Shown piece after piece: positions 22,346 to 34,480 of a stretch of 64,000 nt of DNA; the first letter of the stretch is position 1; each line of letters begins with the position of its first letter. A program made the translations under genes and the position numbers. Source of the DNA: Isoetes taiwanensis (taxonomy: Eukaryota; Streptophyta; Lycopodiopsida; Isoetales; Isoetaceae); assembly GCA_021234155.1 (NCBI GenBank), contig JAJEKV010000027.1, positions 3,429,623 to 3,493,622 of the forward strand. Reading direction: 5' to 3'. Below the pieces are notes generated by a model that saw only the letters and a program-made list of their open reading frames with translations, made no database searches and was not told the DNA's origin.

Positions 22346-23822
22346 ACTCCGCCACTTCCTATTGATAGATGCTGTTACATTAATCACCCTACAGGTGACG
22401 AAGATGCATTGAATTACATTTGGGCCAGAATCACACAACCCAAAGCCCGCCCGCCGGCTCCAATCTCCAACGGGCTGAACCGCAAATGAGCACCAGCCCC
22501 GGCCGAGCACCAATCTTTGCAACCCCTCGAGTACTTGGATCAAGTAATGATGATGGCAAAGAGCGCAGGGCAATGATAGATCTGGGCTCGGGCCCTTGCA
22601 ATCGCATCTGGAGGTCGGCCCTCTTATCTAATCACGCCGAATGCAAGACATGCATTGATCGAGAGTGAATCTCGCATCCGCCACCGAGATTCAAAATGAG
22701 GAGCCGCTTTTAGTGGTTAGCCTCTATGCCCTGGATGCCCCAACACGAACCACTACCACAAAGCGTATAATGATGCAATGGAGATGGCTCAACCAATGGA
22801 ACCACTACCGCAGCGCTATAATGATGCATTGGAGGTTCAACCAATGGAGCAGAGGTGGAGCAGAGGAGGAGCAGGAGGTGGAGGTGGAGCAAAGGGGAGG
22901 TGGAGCTAGAGCCCGTGTTTTTTGCCGGGTTTTACCCGACCATCACTATGGCCAGCTATGGAAATGGGAGATCGATAGCCCAGCTACTCAAGAGACCGGG
23001 CTTGAAACAAGAGGTCCGGGATTTTGTCCTGTTTATCCAAATTTATCCGCATTATATACAATTGTAAACTTTTTCCAATGAATACAACAAATTTTGTCTA
23101 CTTCTATATTTCTACAATGTAATACATGTTACATACCTTTTTAAGCTGCTTTTGGCCATGCAACAAATGTTCCAACACTTTCTCCAACCGTGTATTCCCC
23201 ACCGGGTGTCTCATGAGGTAAAGCTTCATCCAGAAGCGCAGCTAGCTAATCATCAGAATCGGACATACTTATCCCCGAAATTTAATTCCATGACAAGCAG
23301 GCCGGATCGATGGAGTCGATCTTGCATAATCCTACTTTCCTTTTCCTCGATTTGTAGTTAACATGAAACATTCATCTTCGACACCGCAGACAATTGCCTA
23401 TTCGTACACCTTTACCGAAATTATTGTACAAGCTATAGGAATGAGATGCTTACCGTACTCAGAGCCATTCTTGAGAAGTCGATTTGAGTTCTCAAAAATC
23501 CCAGCTTATGGAAACTCCGGGCACGGAAAAATTCAATTAGAAGAAAGATTAGGTTAACTACGCTTAGGCTGATAAATTTGGCGGATACTTTTTGGGTAGA
23601 TTGGTTTTAAAAACTTAATGAAAGAAGTCACGGACGGTCTTCGCCATTATTATTTGTATGTGTCAAGAATATTTCAAACCGCATTTTGTGTTTTCTTGAA
23701 ATTCAAATTTCTATTTTCTCGCATTCCACTTAGAAAAAGCTATTTCTTGCCGATTTCTCGAAAGTACTCGAAAGGCCAGATCCAAGCCGAATTCTTCCGA
23801 CTCGCTACTAGGCGAATTCGAG
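22346..23822. other. Unassigned sequence upstream of the multi-exon gene
   Basis: Contains short frames on both strands that I do not recognise, including a glutamine/glutamate/glycine-rich stretch at 22,855-22,910 arising from GGAGGTGGAGC repeats. It may include promoter and 5' untranslated sequence for the gene starting at 23,823. Confidence 0.35.
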
Positions 23823-26800
23823 ATGTCTTCTAAAACTAATCGAGGTCGAGGGCGACGGGCAGAGGGAAGCGGTGGAAGAGCAATCTCTAAAACCGCTCTT
23901 CTCAAGTTTCGTGAGGACGCTGATCGTAATACACGTAATACACGTAACCCTATTCAAGGTATTTAATTTGCCACGTATCACAATAATCGTGTGGAGAGTA
24001 TTATGCTTGCATGAATTTGAGATATTTCCTTGCCTTCGCTAATATGCTTTGCATGAGTTTGAGTTATTATGCTTTGCATGAATTTTAAGCATTACCATCG
24101 CTAATGCTCGATTGTCCGCTTTGTAGAACATAATTTTGCTCGCTTTTTATATATAGAATATAGCGGTATTAGATGCTTGGAGATAGCAATGTTCAATGAG
24201 GTTAAACAGTGGAAATATGGATTCATGAAGGGTATGTAGCTTAAAATGTGGATGCAAAATAATTTAGTTTCAAATTCACGATAGCATGGTCAATAATAGA
24301 GCTACCAACACGCCAAGCGGATTTGTACTAATTTAGGTTTAAATGCACGCCAAGCGTGATCTCTTGTTCCTAAAAGTACTCTAAAAGTGCTCATCTTCTT
24401 TGCAAAAGGCCCAAGAGGAAGAAAACCCCATTAATTCTGTTCTAATCCCGCCAAGAAAGCAAGGGCGACGAATCGTGATGCAGCACCATATGATCTCACC
24501 TTAGATGATGAAGGGCCGATTCTTATAGCAACCAATCGACCCCGCCACCAAGAGGAAATGGACGAGGGTGCCGAGTGGTACGCTGACCTTGCCAAGACAA
24601 ATGGCAAGCTCGACTTAACTCTCTTCTCGAGGAAAAAAGGAAGGCATAAGATGGCCAAACAAGGGATCCTAATCTCTTGTGAGGAAGAGGATGACACCAA
24701 CCGCAAATTGCTCTTGGAGATTACACATAAGCAAAAGAAAGATCCGCCGCACTTACTCACCAGAGCTACCGAGATACAAGGATACGCTCATGAAGACAGA
24801 TGTGAACGGTGAGACATGTTTTAAAATATGGTTGGCCAACCAATGTAGCAGCTTACGCCAATATCTATTTGCCAAGGGGTTACAAATGCGGCGTAGAGGC
24901 ATGTTCACTAAACCGACAAAGAAGTCACTATGTGCGCTAGAAGTTAGGAATTAGCCGACTTGAAAGCTTCTAGGAGGGTCCTAGATCTAGGGAAGCATGT
25001 TCAACCCGCAGCTTGTCGAAGGCATGGAGGCTTCGCTTTTTGAGAATGAACAGATGAGTGGCGCAATAGAGGCCATGAACAAGTCAATAAATATTCACCA
25101 TTATCCATTGGGTCTTAAGGAAACTTTTCGTGATCCATGTGAAGTCCCTCATCCGCTCACCTAGCTCCATTTATGTTAGCGTAAGATATGATCCAAAGAC
25201 ATGCCATGGAGATTGTTCGAGCATGATTAGTAATCCAGTCAAATGCCTATGCCACGGATGTGTTACCTTTGGGATATGATCTCAACAAGCCCACCGAAAG
25301 TGGATCTAACTTCGAGGAGTTAATGTCAAAGGATAACATTAAATTGCCGCCATCGACGGGCAAAGATTCTGTTGAGGCAATGTAAGGCCCTCATCAAAAA
25401 AAGTAACAAACAGCCAAAACGCGCTTCTACAATCACTATGCGATAGGAGGTGTCGATCTTGATGCCAATACTTCACCCGCAGATTTGGTCGAGATTAGTG
25501 CAACTTTGAATGAAATGGGGAAGACATTTTTTATACAAAAAGGTAACTAATCAGATTAGGGATGTTAGCACTTTCACATTCACGCCAGCGCAGCCAAATG
25601 AAACCAATTCACGCCAGCGCGATTTCCTCAATGAAACTAAATCACGCCAGCGCAGCTTTCAAATCAAACCAATTCAAAGCCAGCGCGAAATGTTAAAGCA
25701 CACCGGGCGTGAATTGATTTGATTTGAAAGCACGCCTCGGCGTGATTTCAATTATTTGAAATCACGCCCGGCGTGAATTCAACCGATTCGAAAGCACGCC
25801 GGGCGTGAATTCAACCGATTCAGCACGCCCGGGCGGAATTGCAATGTTATTTAATTCATTTCACGCCAGCGCATTTTGAGGTTGATCTTTTCTATTGAAA
25901 TCGCGCCTGGCCGCGGTTTCTTTGTCTCCGATAATCGATTCAATGCCCGTACTTTTTGGCAGTCCATACGGGAGCAACCGCGCCACGCCTGGCCAACAAG
26001 GGTGGAATATGGTCGCCCATTACCCACCGCATGTATGGGTCAAAGTCCGAGGCTTTCAAGCTGCCGAGCGGACTCGCCGCATAATTATACAGAGAAGAAG
26101 AAAACCGCAAGAAAATCAAAGAAAAAAAGGTGGTGATGACATTGCAGATCCTTCCGAAAGCTCATCTAGCAGGTCAGTCCAAATGCACTGTGATAAGATT
26201 GTGTTTTGTAAGGAGGCAAGATGGCAAAAGTGGAATGAATTCGGACGCTTATGCACAAAGGAAGCTGCCGATACTATGGGTAGGGTGCCTCCCGTTGATG
26301 TAAGCATCTTTGACTTGAATGTGACAGAGATGAGAAAGACTCGTGGGCTAGACGACACCGAGACCATTTGGGTTTTAGACCGTGCTTAAAGAAGGAAGTC
26401 TTATACAAGAAGAGTGCTTTCACTAAGGATAGGATGTCCTTCGCTGAGTGCCGCAGCCATGTGAAGGATGTAATGCATAATGAAGTCACCGTAGGAGCCG
26501 AAGTTACAAAGGCTATCTGGGGATGTGGCATTATCCGGAAATTGGATTGCCGGACAAATACAAGGTCAAGAATGATGACATCAAGAAGTTTGTATTCGTC
26601 AAAGGACTTCCTAAAGAATTGGAAGGCTAAAAATACAAAAACATAAGGAGACTCTACCCCTAAGGTAATCGCCCGAAAGTTGAGAAGAAAAGTGGCCCTT
26701 GGAAGAAGATTACCGAGAAGACGACGCTGTCCAAAGATTCAGCCCATTGGGTACAAAGGTCTCTTACCGTAATCAACTTCGGCCTTAAAAATATATCACT

Positions 26801-27930
26801 CTTTGTGTTGGACAAATAGGTGGGAGAGGAGATATGGGCATGAACCGTATGACTACAGCAGCCTTTTTACCACCGTATAGGATTGACAACCGAGAGGTCC
26901 TTCACTATTGTCATCGCTTGTCCTTCCGATGAGTCACATCTCGATGCACCATCCGCCGCCATGATCCGAGTGCCTCAAAGTTATTAGGGAGGGATGCCTA
27001 ATATATGATGTTAAGGATAATGAGTCGCGAACAGAATCCGGAAGATGGCACATGTCATCTTTATTATGATATCCATGCCGCCGACGAGGAATATGATATC
27101 GCTAAGGCCAAGGGTGACAATAGCAAGCATGGGAATGTTTTTCTTCTAGATGATCCGCACTTAAGAACTATATTCTTTCATAATGGATCAGATCACGTAA
27201 TGTGATGAGTCAAGAGGATGAGGATCGGACCCTCCTAAGTGGGGAAATCAAGCACGAAGCTACAAACTAAGGAGAAGGGCCCCTTAAATAAAAATGGATT
27301 TCCGCCTATGGTCGCATTCGCCGAGGCATTTGCTCCAATTGATACAACCCGCTTTGGAGCTTCATGTTGAGGTTATATTGCCCGAGAGGCTCTTATGGGT
27401 GCAAGAAGATGTCACCGCTTTGTGAGTGATGAGCAGGCCAAAGACTTTCTTGAACCATTCCTCATGCATGTGCTTGCCAAGTCTCCTAAAGGCCCTTATG
27501 GCAACCTCCTCGATCATCAAGAATCAAAAGTCTCAGAGACTTGTCCAATTCAAAGTGGACGCTGCTTCCGTGAGGGACCTAGTAATCCGCAGCCCGATAA
27601 GGAAAGCAATAATGAACAAATGGTCGCTAAACCGGTCGCCAAAGTACCGCGGATGGCGGCGAACATAGGGAATATCCTTGCCCACATTGCGGTGATGCAA
27701 GCAACAACAGAGTAGATTCACAAAGTTAACAATGAAGTAATTGACAGGAAACCAAAATGAAGGCAACGAAGGCGGCTCTAGTGATTCACTGTGTTTGCCA
27801 AATCAATAGTAAAATAATGTCACCAGAAGGACGCAATGAACTAATAGAAAATAACAATTCTAACAAATGTAAGAAGACGAAGATTAAGGGTGGCGGCGAG
27901 AATGACGCCGATGACGGCAAAATAAACCGA
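23823..27930 (+). pseudogene. Unidentified multi-exon gene, probably element-encoded
   Basis: The start chosen is ATG 23,823, which opens a basic segment (SSKTNRGRGRRAEGSGGRA) followed by TALLKFREDADRN and a GT at 23,958 in a plausible donor context. Coding-like sequence then appears at 24,470-24,950 (YDLTLDDEGPILIATNRP; EWYADLAKTNGKLDLTLFSR), 24,990-25,560 (GMEASLFENEQMSGAIEAMN; DLNKPTESGSNFEELMSKD), 26,150-27,200 (FCKEARWQKWNEFGRLC; PPVDVSIFDLNVTEMRKTRG; MSFAECRSHVKDVMH; YYDIHAADEEYDIAKAKGDN) and 27,300-27,930. I do not recognise the protein. Several stops and frame changes break it. Its place 5' of a CACTA TNP2 relic on the same strand would suit a TNPA-like partner gene, but nothing in the sequence proves that. 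Confidence 0.4.
25565..25875. repeat. Array of CACGCC...GGCGTG palindromic motifs
   Basis: Roughly a dozen units of 25-35 bp. The first half reads TTCACGCCAGCGCA/GA..., the second half CACGCCGGGCGTGAATT with AACCGATTC spacers. Motif orientation flips in the middle, near 25,710. Located inside the unidentified gene, probably in an intron, since stops accumulate here. Confidence 0.75.
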
Positions 27931-27954
27931 AGATGATAGGTATGGCCTTGCCCA

Positions 27955-28110
27955 CTTAAATCGCCACCACGCCGCGATTTAATTTGTATTACCTTTGAAT
28001 TAAATCGCCCAAGCCGCTTTGATTATTTTTCGTTGTCAAACTAAATCACGCCGAGCCGATTTGGTTATGACTATTTCAAATCACGCCATGCCATTTGTAT
28101 CGTGATTTGC
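27955..28110. repeat. Second array of CACGCCG..CGATTT motifs
   Basis: Five or so units of AAATC(A)CGCC(G)AGCCGATTTG type about 40 bp apart, placed directly after the last coding-like sequence of the unidentified gene. Related to the array at 25,565-25,875. Confidence 0.6.
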
Positions 28111-29117
28111 TAACCGGATACATGTTTGATGTTTCCATTCCATTGCATTTCTAAGAAGGTTGTGGTGTTCACCTAAACGGAGTCCTATGCAAGACTTTTC
28201 CTAAAAATAAAGTGGCTAGAGAACAGCTTCATCGACACCAATAGAATCAAACACCAAGTGGATCTATCCGCCGCACTTGAAGGAGATGCTAGATGAGGCA
28301 TTCAAAGTTATTTCGAAGTTGGTATTTGGTCATCCATGGAACTAAGGAACATCAAGGATACTTTGAGGCACTGGGGAAATGCGTAGACATTGGTTGACCT
28401 TTTGGGATCGTAACAAATGTGTGAAGTTCACTAATCCCAAGGATCCAACAGTAAGCCTATCTTCATCAAACACTTGAGTAACATGATGGACCTAACTTGG
28501 TATCGGTGAATAAGGATGATATAATCATAGTGGATGATGATGCTCTCAAATGCTTCTACAATCAAACACAGTCCCAATCCACCATCTTACGATCCAAAAA
28601 ACTTTATGCATGATGATTTTCTCGTGAAGTTTGTGTCTATTATGCATAATTTGGCTATGGGGATGATCTTGGTGAAGTGTTAGATTCATACCCGTAACCG
28701 ATAGAACAAATACCGACATGGAACCACATCTTGTTAAACACGGGAAAACATGGATTGATCCCTTTAATGTTTTATTGAATATATATATTTTGTATGATAT
28801 TTGTGCCATGTATCGATAATTTCGAAGTCGAATTGCCTCTCGCAAATAATGCAACTGCTATTATCAAACCTAATATTATCATCTAAATGCTCTTCAATTT
28901 TGGTCTCATCTATGTTAGCAACTTGCTCTTCATTTTTGCATATTTCAATTCAAGATATGAAACGCCACACGTGAATCGCAAACCTTATGTTATTTTTGAA
29001 GTCCAAAAAAAAAGATTAAAAAAAACAAAAACCCCCTAGAAGACAATAGCAGGTTGGCGTGATTTTGGAGTTGACATAATCCCAATTTAATTGGATGATG
29101 GTTAAAAGGCTGCTCTC
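28111..29117. other. Unassigned sequence between two element genes
   Basis: Short fragments look coding (for example near 28,220-28,560 on the plus strand), but I could not assemble or recognise them. The part from 28,650 on is AT-rich and appears non-coding. Confidence 0.35.
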
Positions 29118-31860
29118 ATGACATGGCATGCACACCACCATAGCAAGGATGGGATTATACGTTATCCTGCAGATTCTAGGGCATGGAAATTTATAGAGGA
29201 GACATGGTCTGATTTTGCAACTGAACCTAGGCACATTCGTATGGGGTTGGCAACAAATGGCTTCAATCCATTTTCACAACGAGCGGCCTCTTGGTCAACC
29301 TGGCCAGTAATGCTTGTAAATTACAATATTCCGCCAGATGAATCCATAAAACGTTGCCACATAATGTTGCTCATGATCATTCCAGGTATTTGCTTTAATA
29401 TAAATTTAATATCTTTTTGAAATCGACTAACATTGATTGTGCATATAACAAAGGGCCTTCCCAACCAACGAATTTTGATGTGTACCTTTCTCCGTTAGTT
29501 GATGAGCTTCTACAACTATGGGATGGAGTGCCAATGGTTGATGCTTCTAGGACAAAATTTACGGGACAAAACTTCATCTTGAGGGGTATTTTGATGTGGA
29601 CAATGCATGACTACCCAGGCCTCACCGTATGTACAGATGCGTGGTTAAATAGCCATTTACAATTTGACGTGGTCGCGGATACAACATTTTAAGACCTTAC
29701 GATTGAAATTAGAACTCCAAACAAAATCCAAGTGTGCCTGTGTGCATTGTGGTGAGAAGGTTACGGCTCGTTAATCCAAAGAAATGAGGGAGATGGTTTT
29801 TGAGGGTCACGATAAATTTCTTCCAGAACATCATCCATTGAGGTCGAGAAGAGTTGAAAGCAACGTGCCACAAAAATCAATGACCTCAAAAGATTGGTTT
29901 AAGTTGTGGAATAATGTTGAAGAGAAAGCATGGATTGATGCATTCAATGAGGGGGTGTGTGAAGGACCTGATGATATTGTGATGGATCCTCCTGATGGTA
30001 TGAAGTGGCTTTCAAGATTTTATCAATTGCCATATTGGACCGAATTAAAGTTCACGAGCCTATTAGATCCCATGCACATAATAAAAAATGTGTCAGAATC
30101 AATATGGAAACACATTACGAGAGAAAGACACCAAGGAGCAAGGGCAAGCCAAACTTCAAGTCAAGCCTCGCACAATGTGCTTGATGAGATCAAACAAACC
30201 ACCTCCATGGGTTCTAACAAAGGGCTTACTCATCAAAAGGTGTGTGCTTCAAAATCGCCACGCATCTAACCGGTTACTCGCCTTCCATGCGCAAATGTTG
30301 GACAAAGGATGGTAAGCTCCAAGGACTCAAGTCACATGACTTTCACAAGTTACTAGAGGTGTTATGCACGCTTTTATTATACTCATTGATGTTTGTTTTA
30401 ACTTCACTTTCTTGCATGTAGGAGTACTTGCCAATTGTTCTACCCGGTACTCTACCTTCAAACATTTGTGAACCCATCTTCAAGCTAGCCAAACTATGCA
30501 GTATAGCACTTGTACCTTCTCATGGTTAATAATTCACTTATGTTCATGTTATACCATGTTGTAGGTGGTTGTCATTGAGGAAGATTACCATCAATGACCT
30601 ACCAGAATGAGAGAATTAGCAACAAGTATTGTGCTTATTTGAAAACCGATTTCCCACTAGATTTTGACATCCAAGTGCATTTAATTGTAAATCTTGTCGA
30701 TGATATCGAAAGTGGGCTGGTCCAAAGATCATATCGATGGATGTTTTTCCTGACGATTTATGAAGGTGCTCAAAGATTTTGTTCACAATTAGCAAGACCT
30801 CAAGGGAGCATGGCGAGGGTTGATTTCAAGATTGTAGATTTGCAGTTTGTCCTTATCTCAACTCAAGAGATAAAGAAGAATTGAAGCTTCTAGCACCTCG
30901 ATGAGTGTGACCGGTAGGCTATACAACAAGGGAACAACTTATACATTGGCCTACAATGAGATGTCAAGAATAAGAGACTACATTGTAAGTAATGAGCAAT
31001 GTATGACAAAATGGATGCAAAATGTAAAGAGGCTAGAGAATGCATTGAGCTCCAACGCCAAGATTGGCCGCTTCTCATAGGGGCCCACTTCCTCCCGAGC
31101 TACAACAACTACCCGATAAAATATATATTCTAAGTGGTTGTTGATACTATATTGATGAAGCCGTAAGGGGACACCAATAAGTGACGAAGAGAAGCAAATA
31201 GCATTTGAGCTAGTCAAAAGGTATATCTAGTGGTTGCTAGTATTTTCTTAGTTTAATCTAGGCCTTATGTATGCTCGATCTTATGCCAATTGATAGGTCA
31301 CTAAATACAATGGATACATACACAATGGAAGACATTTTCATATTGAGAGAAGGGACAAATCACGCTTTCACATTTGATTCTCGATGTCTCATCTATGTTC
31401 ATGATCAAGTCGAAAGCAAGTGCAAAGGATGTGAATTTTGTAGATGCCGATATTGATTATGTGGGGAAGATACAGGAGATAATAGAGCTTGACTATACCA
31501 AATTTACAAAAGTTATTTTCAAAGTTAGGTGGTATGATGTCATTTTACGCTGGAGGGATGCCACCGCTCAAGACAAGAATGATCTTTGTGCTATAAACGC
31601 ATCGGCTGGACTATACCGATGAAAAAGAGCCTTATGTGTATCCCGAGAAGTGTGAACAAGTGTACTTGCATCCTACGACAAGTGAGATGTTTGGATTTAA
31701 TAGTTTTTCTTTTTAATATTTTCTTTTGGAAGTTTGTATTATATTTTTCGATTCTAATACTACAATATGTTGAAGTTTTTCTAATTTGTTTCCCTATAGG
31801 CATCCCAATTGGTTATACGTTGTCCATGTGAACCCTAGATCCGTAAGGGTATATGATAAT
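29118..31860 (+). pseudogene. CACTA (En/Spm) TNP2-type transposase gene, decayed
   Basis: The enzyme family cuts out and reinserts CACTA elements. The exon from 29,118 reads MTWHAHHHSKDG, RYPADSRAWKF, RMGLATNGFNPF and SWSTWPVMLVNYNIPP, the classic TNP2 core. An intron at 29,386-29,453 (GT...AAG) restores IPG|PSQPTNFDVYLSPLVDEL. Further on are CACVHCGEKVTAR (about 29,735), LPYWTELKF and LLDPMHIIKNV (30,030-30,090), GKLQGLKSHDFHKLLE (30,310-30,360), VHLIVNLVDDIESG and YRWMFF with ARPQGSMA (DUF4218, 30,675-30,815), and a DUF4216-like tail with GKIQEIIELDYTKF (31,460-31,510) and, after a probable intron, HPNW..VHVNPRSVRVYDN (31,802-31,853). The domain order is complete for the family, but frameshifts and stops make it inactive. 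I could not find the matching CACTA termini. Confidence 0.85.
29386..29453 (+). other. Intron in TNP2 relic
   Basis: 68 bases, GT at 29,386 and AG at 29,452-29,453. Removing it joins ATTCCAG to GGCCTTCCC and gives the conserved IPGP segment. Its survival shows that this copy derives from an ordinary transposed gene and not from a reverse-transcribed message. Confidence 0.7.
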
Positions 31861-32372
31861 TTGATGTGGAACTTGCAAGCACGCCGATATAACACCGTGA
31901 GAACATGATAACGTGAATGTTGGCCAAGATGATGAATCATTGCATGACATGAATGAGAATATGGAAGGCCATCGACAAATACCTTGCTAGAAGACACAAC
32001 CAATGAGTCATATGAGACAGTAGATGTACCGCATCACATTAGAGGTGATGCTTGATGTTGAAGAAGAAGATGTCATTGTGGATGAGACAATTAATGTCGA
32101 CGGATGCTTTTAACACTTGAAGAAAGAGATGAACTTATACAAGATGTAAATTCTAATGAGGTATTCTAAATTAAAGACCCCTCCACCCTACCCCCTTTCC
32201 CACACCCAAAACTCCCATTCCTCCCTTCTTTTTTGTTCTTAGTGTTCATCTTTTTTTTTTATTCTCATTCGACAAAACCTTGACCCCAATATAGAGGTTT
32301 CTTCTATTTTGATCGGGCAAGGGAGGGCCAAATGGTTATCTATGGGTTCGATTCCTACATGGTCCTAGCCTA

Positions 32373-32423
32373 GTAAAGATAGTATATACTTGGTAATCTG
32401 GGTATTTGATCAATTGTCTACTT
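32373..32423 (+). repeat. 51 bp direct repeat, copy 1
   Basis: TAAAGATAGTATATACTTGG through ATTGTCTACTT, identical to 32,653-32,703 except one base. The copies lie 280 bp apart. The DNA between them is not otherwise repeated. Confidence 0.9.
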
Positions 32424-32652
32424 AATTGTCCCCAAATTTCCCCTTTCTACATAGGGGCACAGCCGAAAATGACTTGTTCCTCCGGGCCGCCAAACTATCG
32501 AGCTCGAATGGGGTTCTAACTTTGGGCATAAGTCCAAAGCATCCAACTTAATCGCATTTAACCGTGTATTATGACCAACAAAGCCAAACTCAAATTGCTA
32601 TAGACAACTAGTCAACCTTTCGGCCAATGCACTACTAGCCTAGTGCTATAGT

Positions 32653-32703
32653 GTAAAGATAGTATATACTTGGTAATCTGGGTATTTGATCGATTGTCTA
32701 CTT
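32653..32703 (+). repeat. 51 bp direct repeat, copy 2
   Basis: Second copy of the repeat at 32,373. It is preceded by GCACTACTAGCCTAGTGCTATAGTG, which copy 1 lacks. Confidence 0.9.
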
Positions 32704-33590
32704 CGCAAGCATGTGCCGTGGATAACTCCCACCTTTCGATGCAATCGCAATCGAACCGGCTATTTCGAAAATGTATGTCTTAAAAGTAAAATATTTTTGT
32801 ATTTTTATATTTCTAAGGCAAAGCCACATAAAAGAAAAATGGCAAAAAAAAAGGGCCTAAAGCACTTCCCTAAATAACTTTTAACACGTGAATTCTAATG
32901 AGGTAAACCTGTGAATGTCGATGATGTCTGGCTTCAGAAAAAAAAAATCGAATTGATCCGTTGCCTTTAATATGGAAAGAGCCTAATGCCGATTAAAGGT
33001 TCTGTTATGGGATCGCTCTTTATAGATCCAAAGAATACTTTTTCAATCGACGGTAACATTAATTACTATTGAGTATAATACTACTATAGACCCTACTTTT
33101 TAATGTCTTAAAATATACATGTCTATACATTGAATGAAACCATTAAAACGCTGAAGGAATATTTTTTTATTATTACATTACATGCAGGACCAACCATCCA
33201 ACTCAATACGAAATCATCGACCATTGAATTCTAATCAAGAATTTTTTGAACCAAATCGATTCTTGAGGCCCAAAGCTGTCCTCGTGGTTGAATGGGCGGA
33301 AGGTAGCAGCCGGGTTCTCATACATGTGCATAGGCAAGGAGATTTCGGGATTTCTAGACTTCATTTTTTTTTAGTCGCCGACGATCCAAGTAGGGAGCAA
33401 TCGATCTTCAAAGAACAGAAGGTAAATCGTACATTTGTTTTTGAGAAGAGTGAGCAAAGATGCGCAGCAGACTTAGGTTTCTTTGTATTTTGCCCCCGTA
33501 ACAACCAAAGAGCAGTGAATCGTGTAAGATTTATCTTCGTCTTCAATGCTTCAATTTTTCCCGAAAGCATGTTCTCAATGGCTGCCAAAA

Positions 33591-33895
33591 GTGCTTGTGG
33601 CCGGCCCATTTTGCAAGCTTGTTGGCATTATTTTTAACTCGTAGCTTTTTGGCTCTTTGCAGTTCAACTTTCGTACCATCCCTAACAAGAACCCGTTGAG
33701 AGAAATTCATTAATGTAGGCAGCTTTTACGCCTAGAGAATGTGCGTAGTTAATATCTTCCTTCGCCTGTAAAGGTTCTTGAGTCGCCTCGCTTACAGATA
33801 ATAAATCAAGCTGAGCATTGTCCCGCCTGTCAAAAAACAGCTTGTTACCAACCTTAGTAACCAAGATATCCCATGAGTAGACAGAACCTCCTCAA
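33591..33895 (-). pseudogene. eIF3d fragment (translation initiation factor 3 subunit d)
   Basis: On the minus strand, SVYSWDI then VGNKLFFDRRDNAQLDLL, SVSEATQEPL, AKEDINYAHSLGVKAAYIN and, after a frameshift, VLVRDGTKVEL. These match the cap-binding region of plant eIF3d. Sequence then jumps to ELKNNANKLAKW and ALLAAIENM, which in the intact protein lies about 75 residues further on, so a middle segment is missing. eIF3d binds mRNA caps in the cytoplasmic initiation complex. This piece cannot encode a working protein. No intron is seen where pieces join, but a stop and frame shifts are present. Capture by a mobile element, or a retrocopy, are both possible. Confidence 0.8.
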
Positions 33896-34480
33896 CGCCA
33901 TGAGCCTGTCAAAGATGAGCTGAATTTCTGCCCTTTCAGAAGTATGCTAAAAGTAAGGTCTGGTTGCCCTTATAAATAGATTGAGTAGAATGAATGTGCT
34001 GCCCAAATTTTGCAAAATATTGTATAAACCCGGCACAGAGTAGATGGTGCTGCTGATTTGTGCCATTGATTTCTCCCAAAAAGAAAAAAATGCCATCGAG
34101 CATAGCCTGTGCTCTGGCCAAAATAATTTTCATACCAAGATCTTGTTGCCTGCAACCTCCAGAAATGATAGCCTTTTGCCCTAAATTGCGCTAGCAGGTA
34201 AGAGAAGCAAGCCCAAATTTATACATTCGTGAGCCTGCAAAAACAAAAGAATTTTGATTTATTTGAAGCTCATAAATCTGAGTGGCCATTCCAATAGAAT
34301 AGCTAAAATAGCAACAATGTGAGGCTGCAACATGCTCAAAGTAAGATCAAATGATGGAGATGATGAAGGCAAGCACTTTAGCACGTTCATCCACCTCAAG
34401 GGCTACATCTGCAAAAAGCTGTCGCAATAGTTCTCCACGTTGTGAAGGTGACTCAAGTGCCTAAATCAAAGATAAGTCTT
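33896..34480 (-). pseudogene. Unidentified minus-strand exons upstream of eIF3d fragment
   Basis: Read on the minus strand there is QRGELLRQLFADVALEVDER with AKVL (about 34,380-34,450). Then, after a probable intron ending TTTTTGTTTTTGCAG near 34,235, comes a stretch with GSRMYKFGL, YENYFGQSTGYARWHFF and GEINGTNQQHHL, and later IHSTQSIYKGNQTLLL (about 33,940-34,145). The sequence looks like real plant exons and not element genes, but I do not recognise the protein. It differs from eIF3d, so two unrelated gene pieces appear fused on the same strand. Confidence 0.45.

Larger units (their letters stand above)
31861..33590. other. Unassigned sequence
   Basis: Apart from the 51 bp direct repeats there is no recognisable feature. 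A 151-codon plus-strand frame at 33,182-33,637 and an 82-codon minus-strand frame within it are open together. I recognise neither, and the first overlaps the eIF3d fragment on the other strand at its end. Confidence 0.4.

Noticed and set aside
24558-24812. Independent small gene with an acidic N-terminus
   Set aside because: Better explained as one exon of the larger plus-strand gene at 23,823-27,930, because coding-like sequence continues on both sides.
32628-32655. CACTA terminus for the TNP2 element (GCACTACTAG...CTATAGTG)
   Set aside because: No matching opposite end or subterminal array could be found, and the phrase is a short local palindrome.
33182-33637. 151-codon plus-strand frame
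   Set aside because: Unrecognised, overlaps an antisense open frame and the end of the eIF3d fragment; too weak to call a gene.
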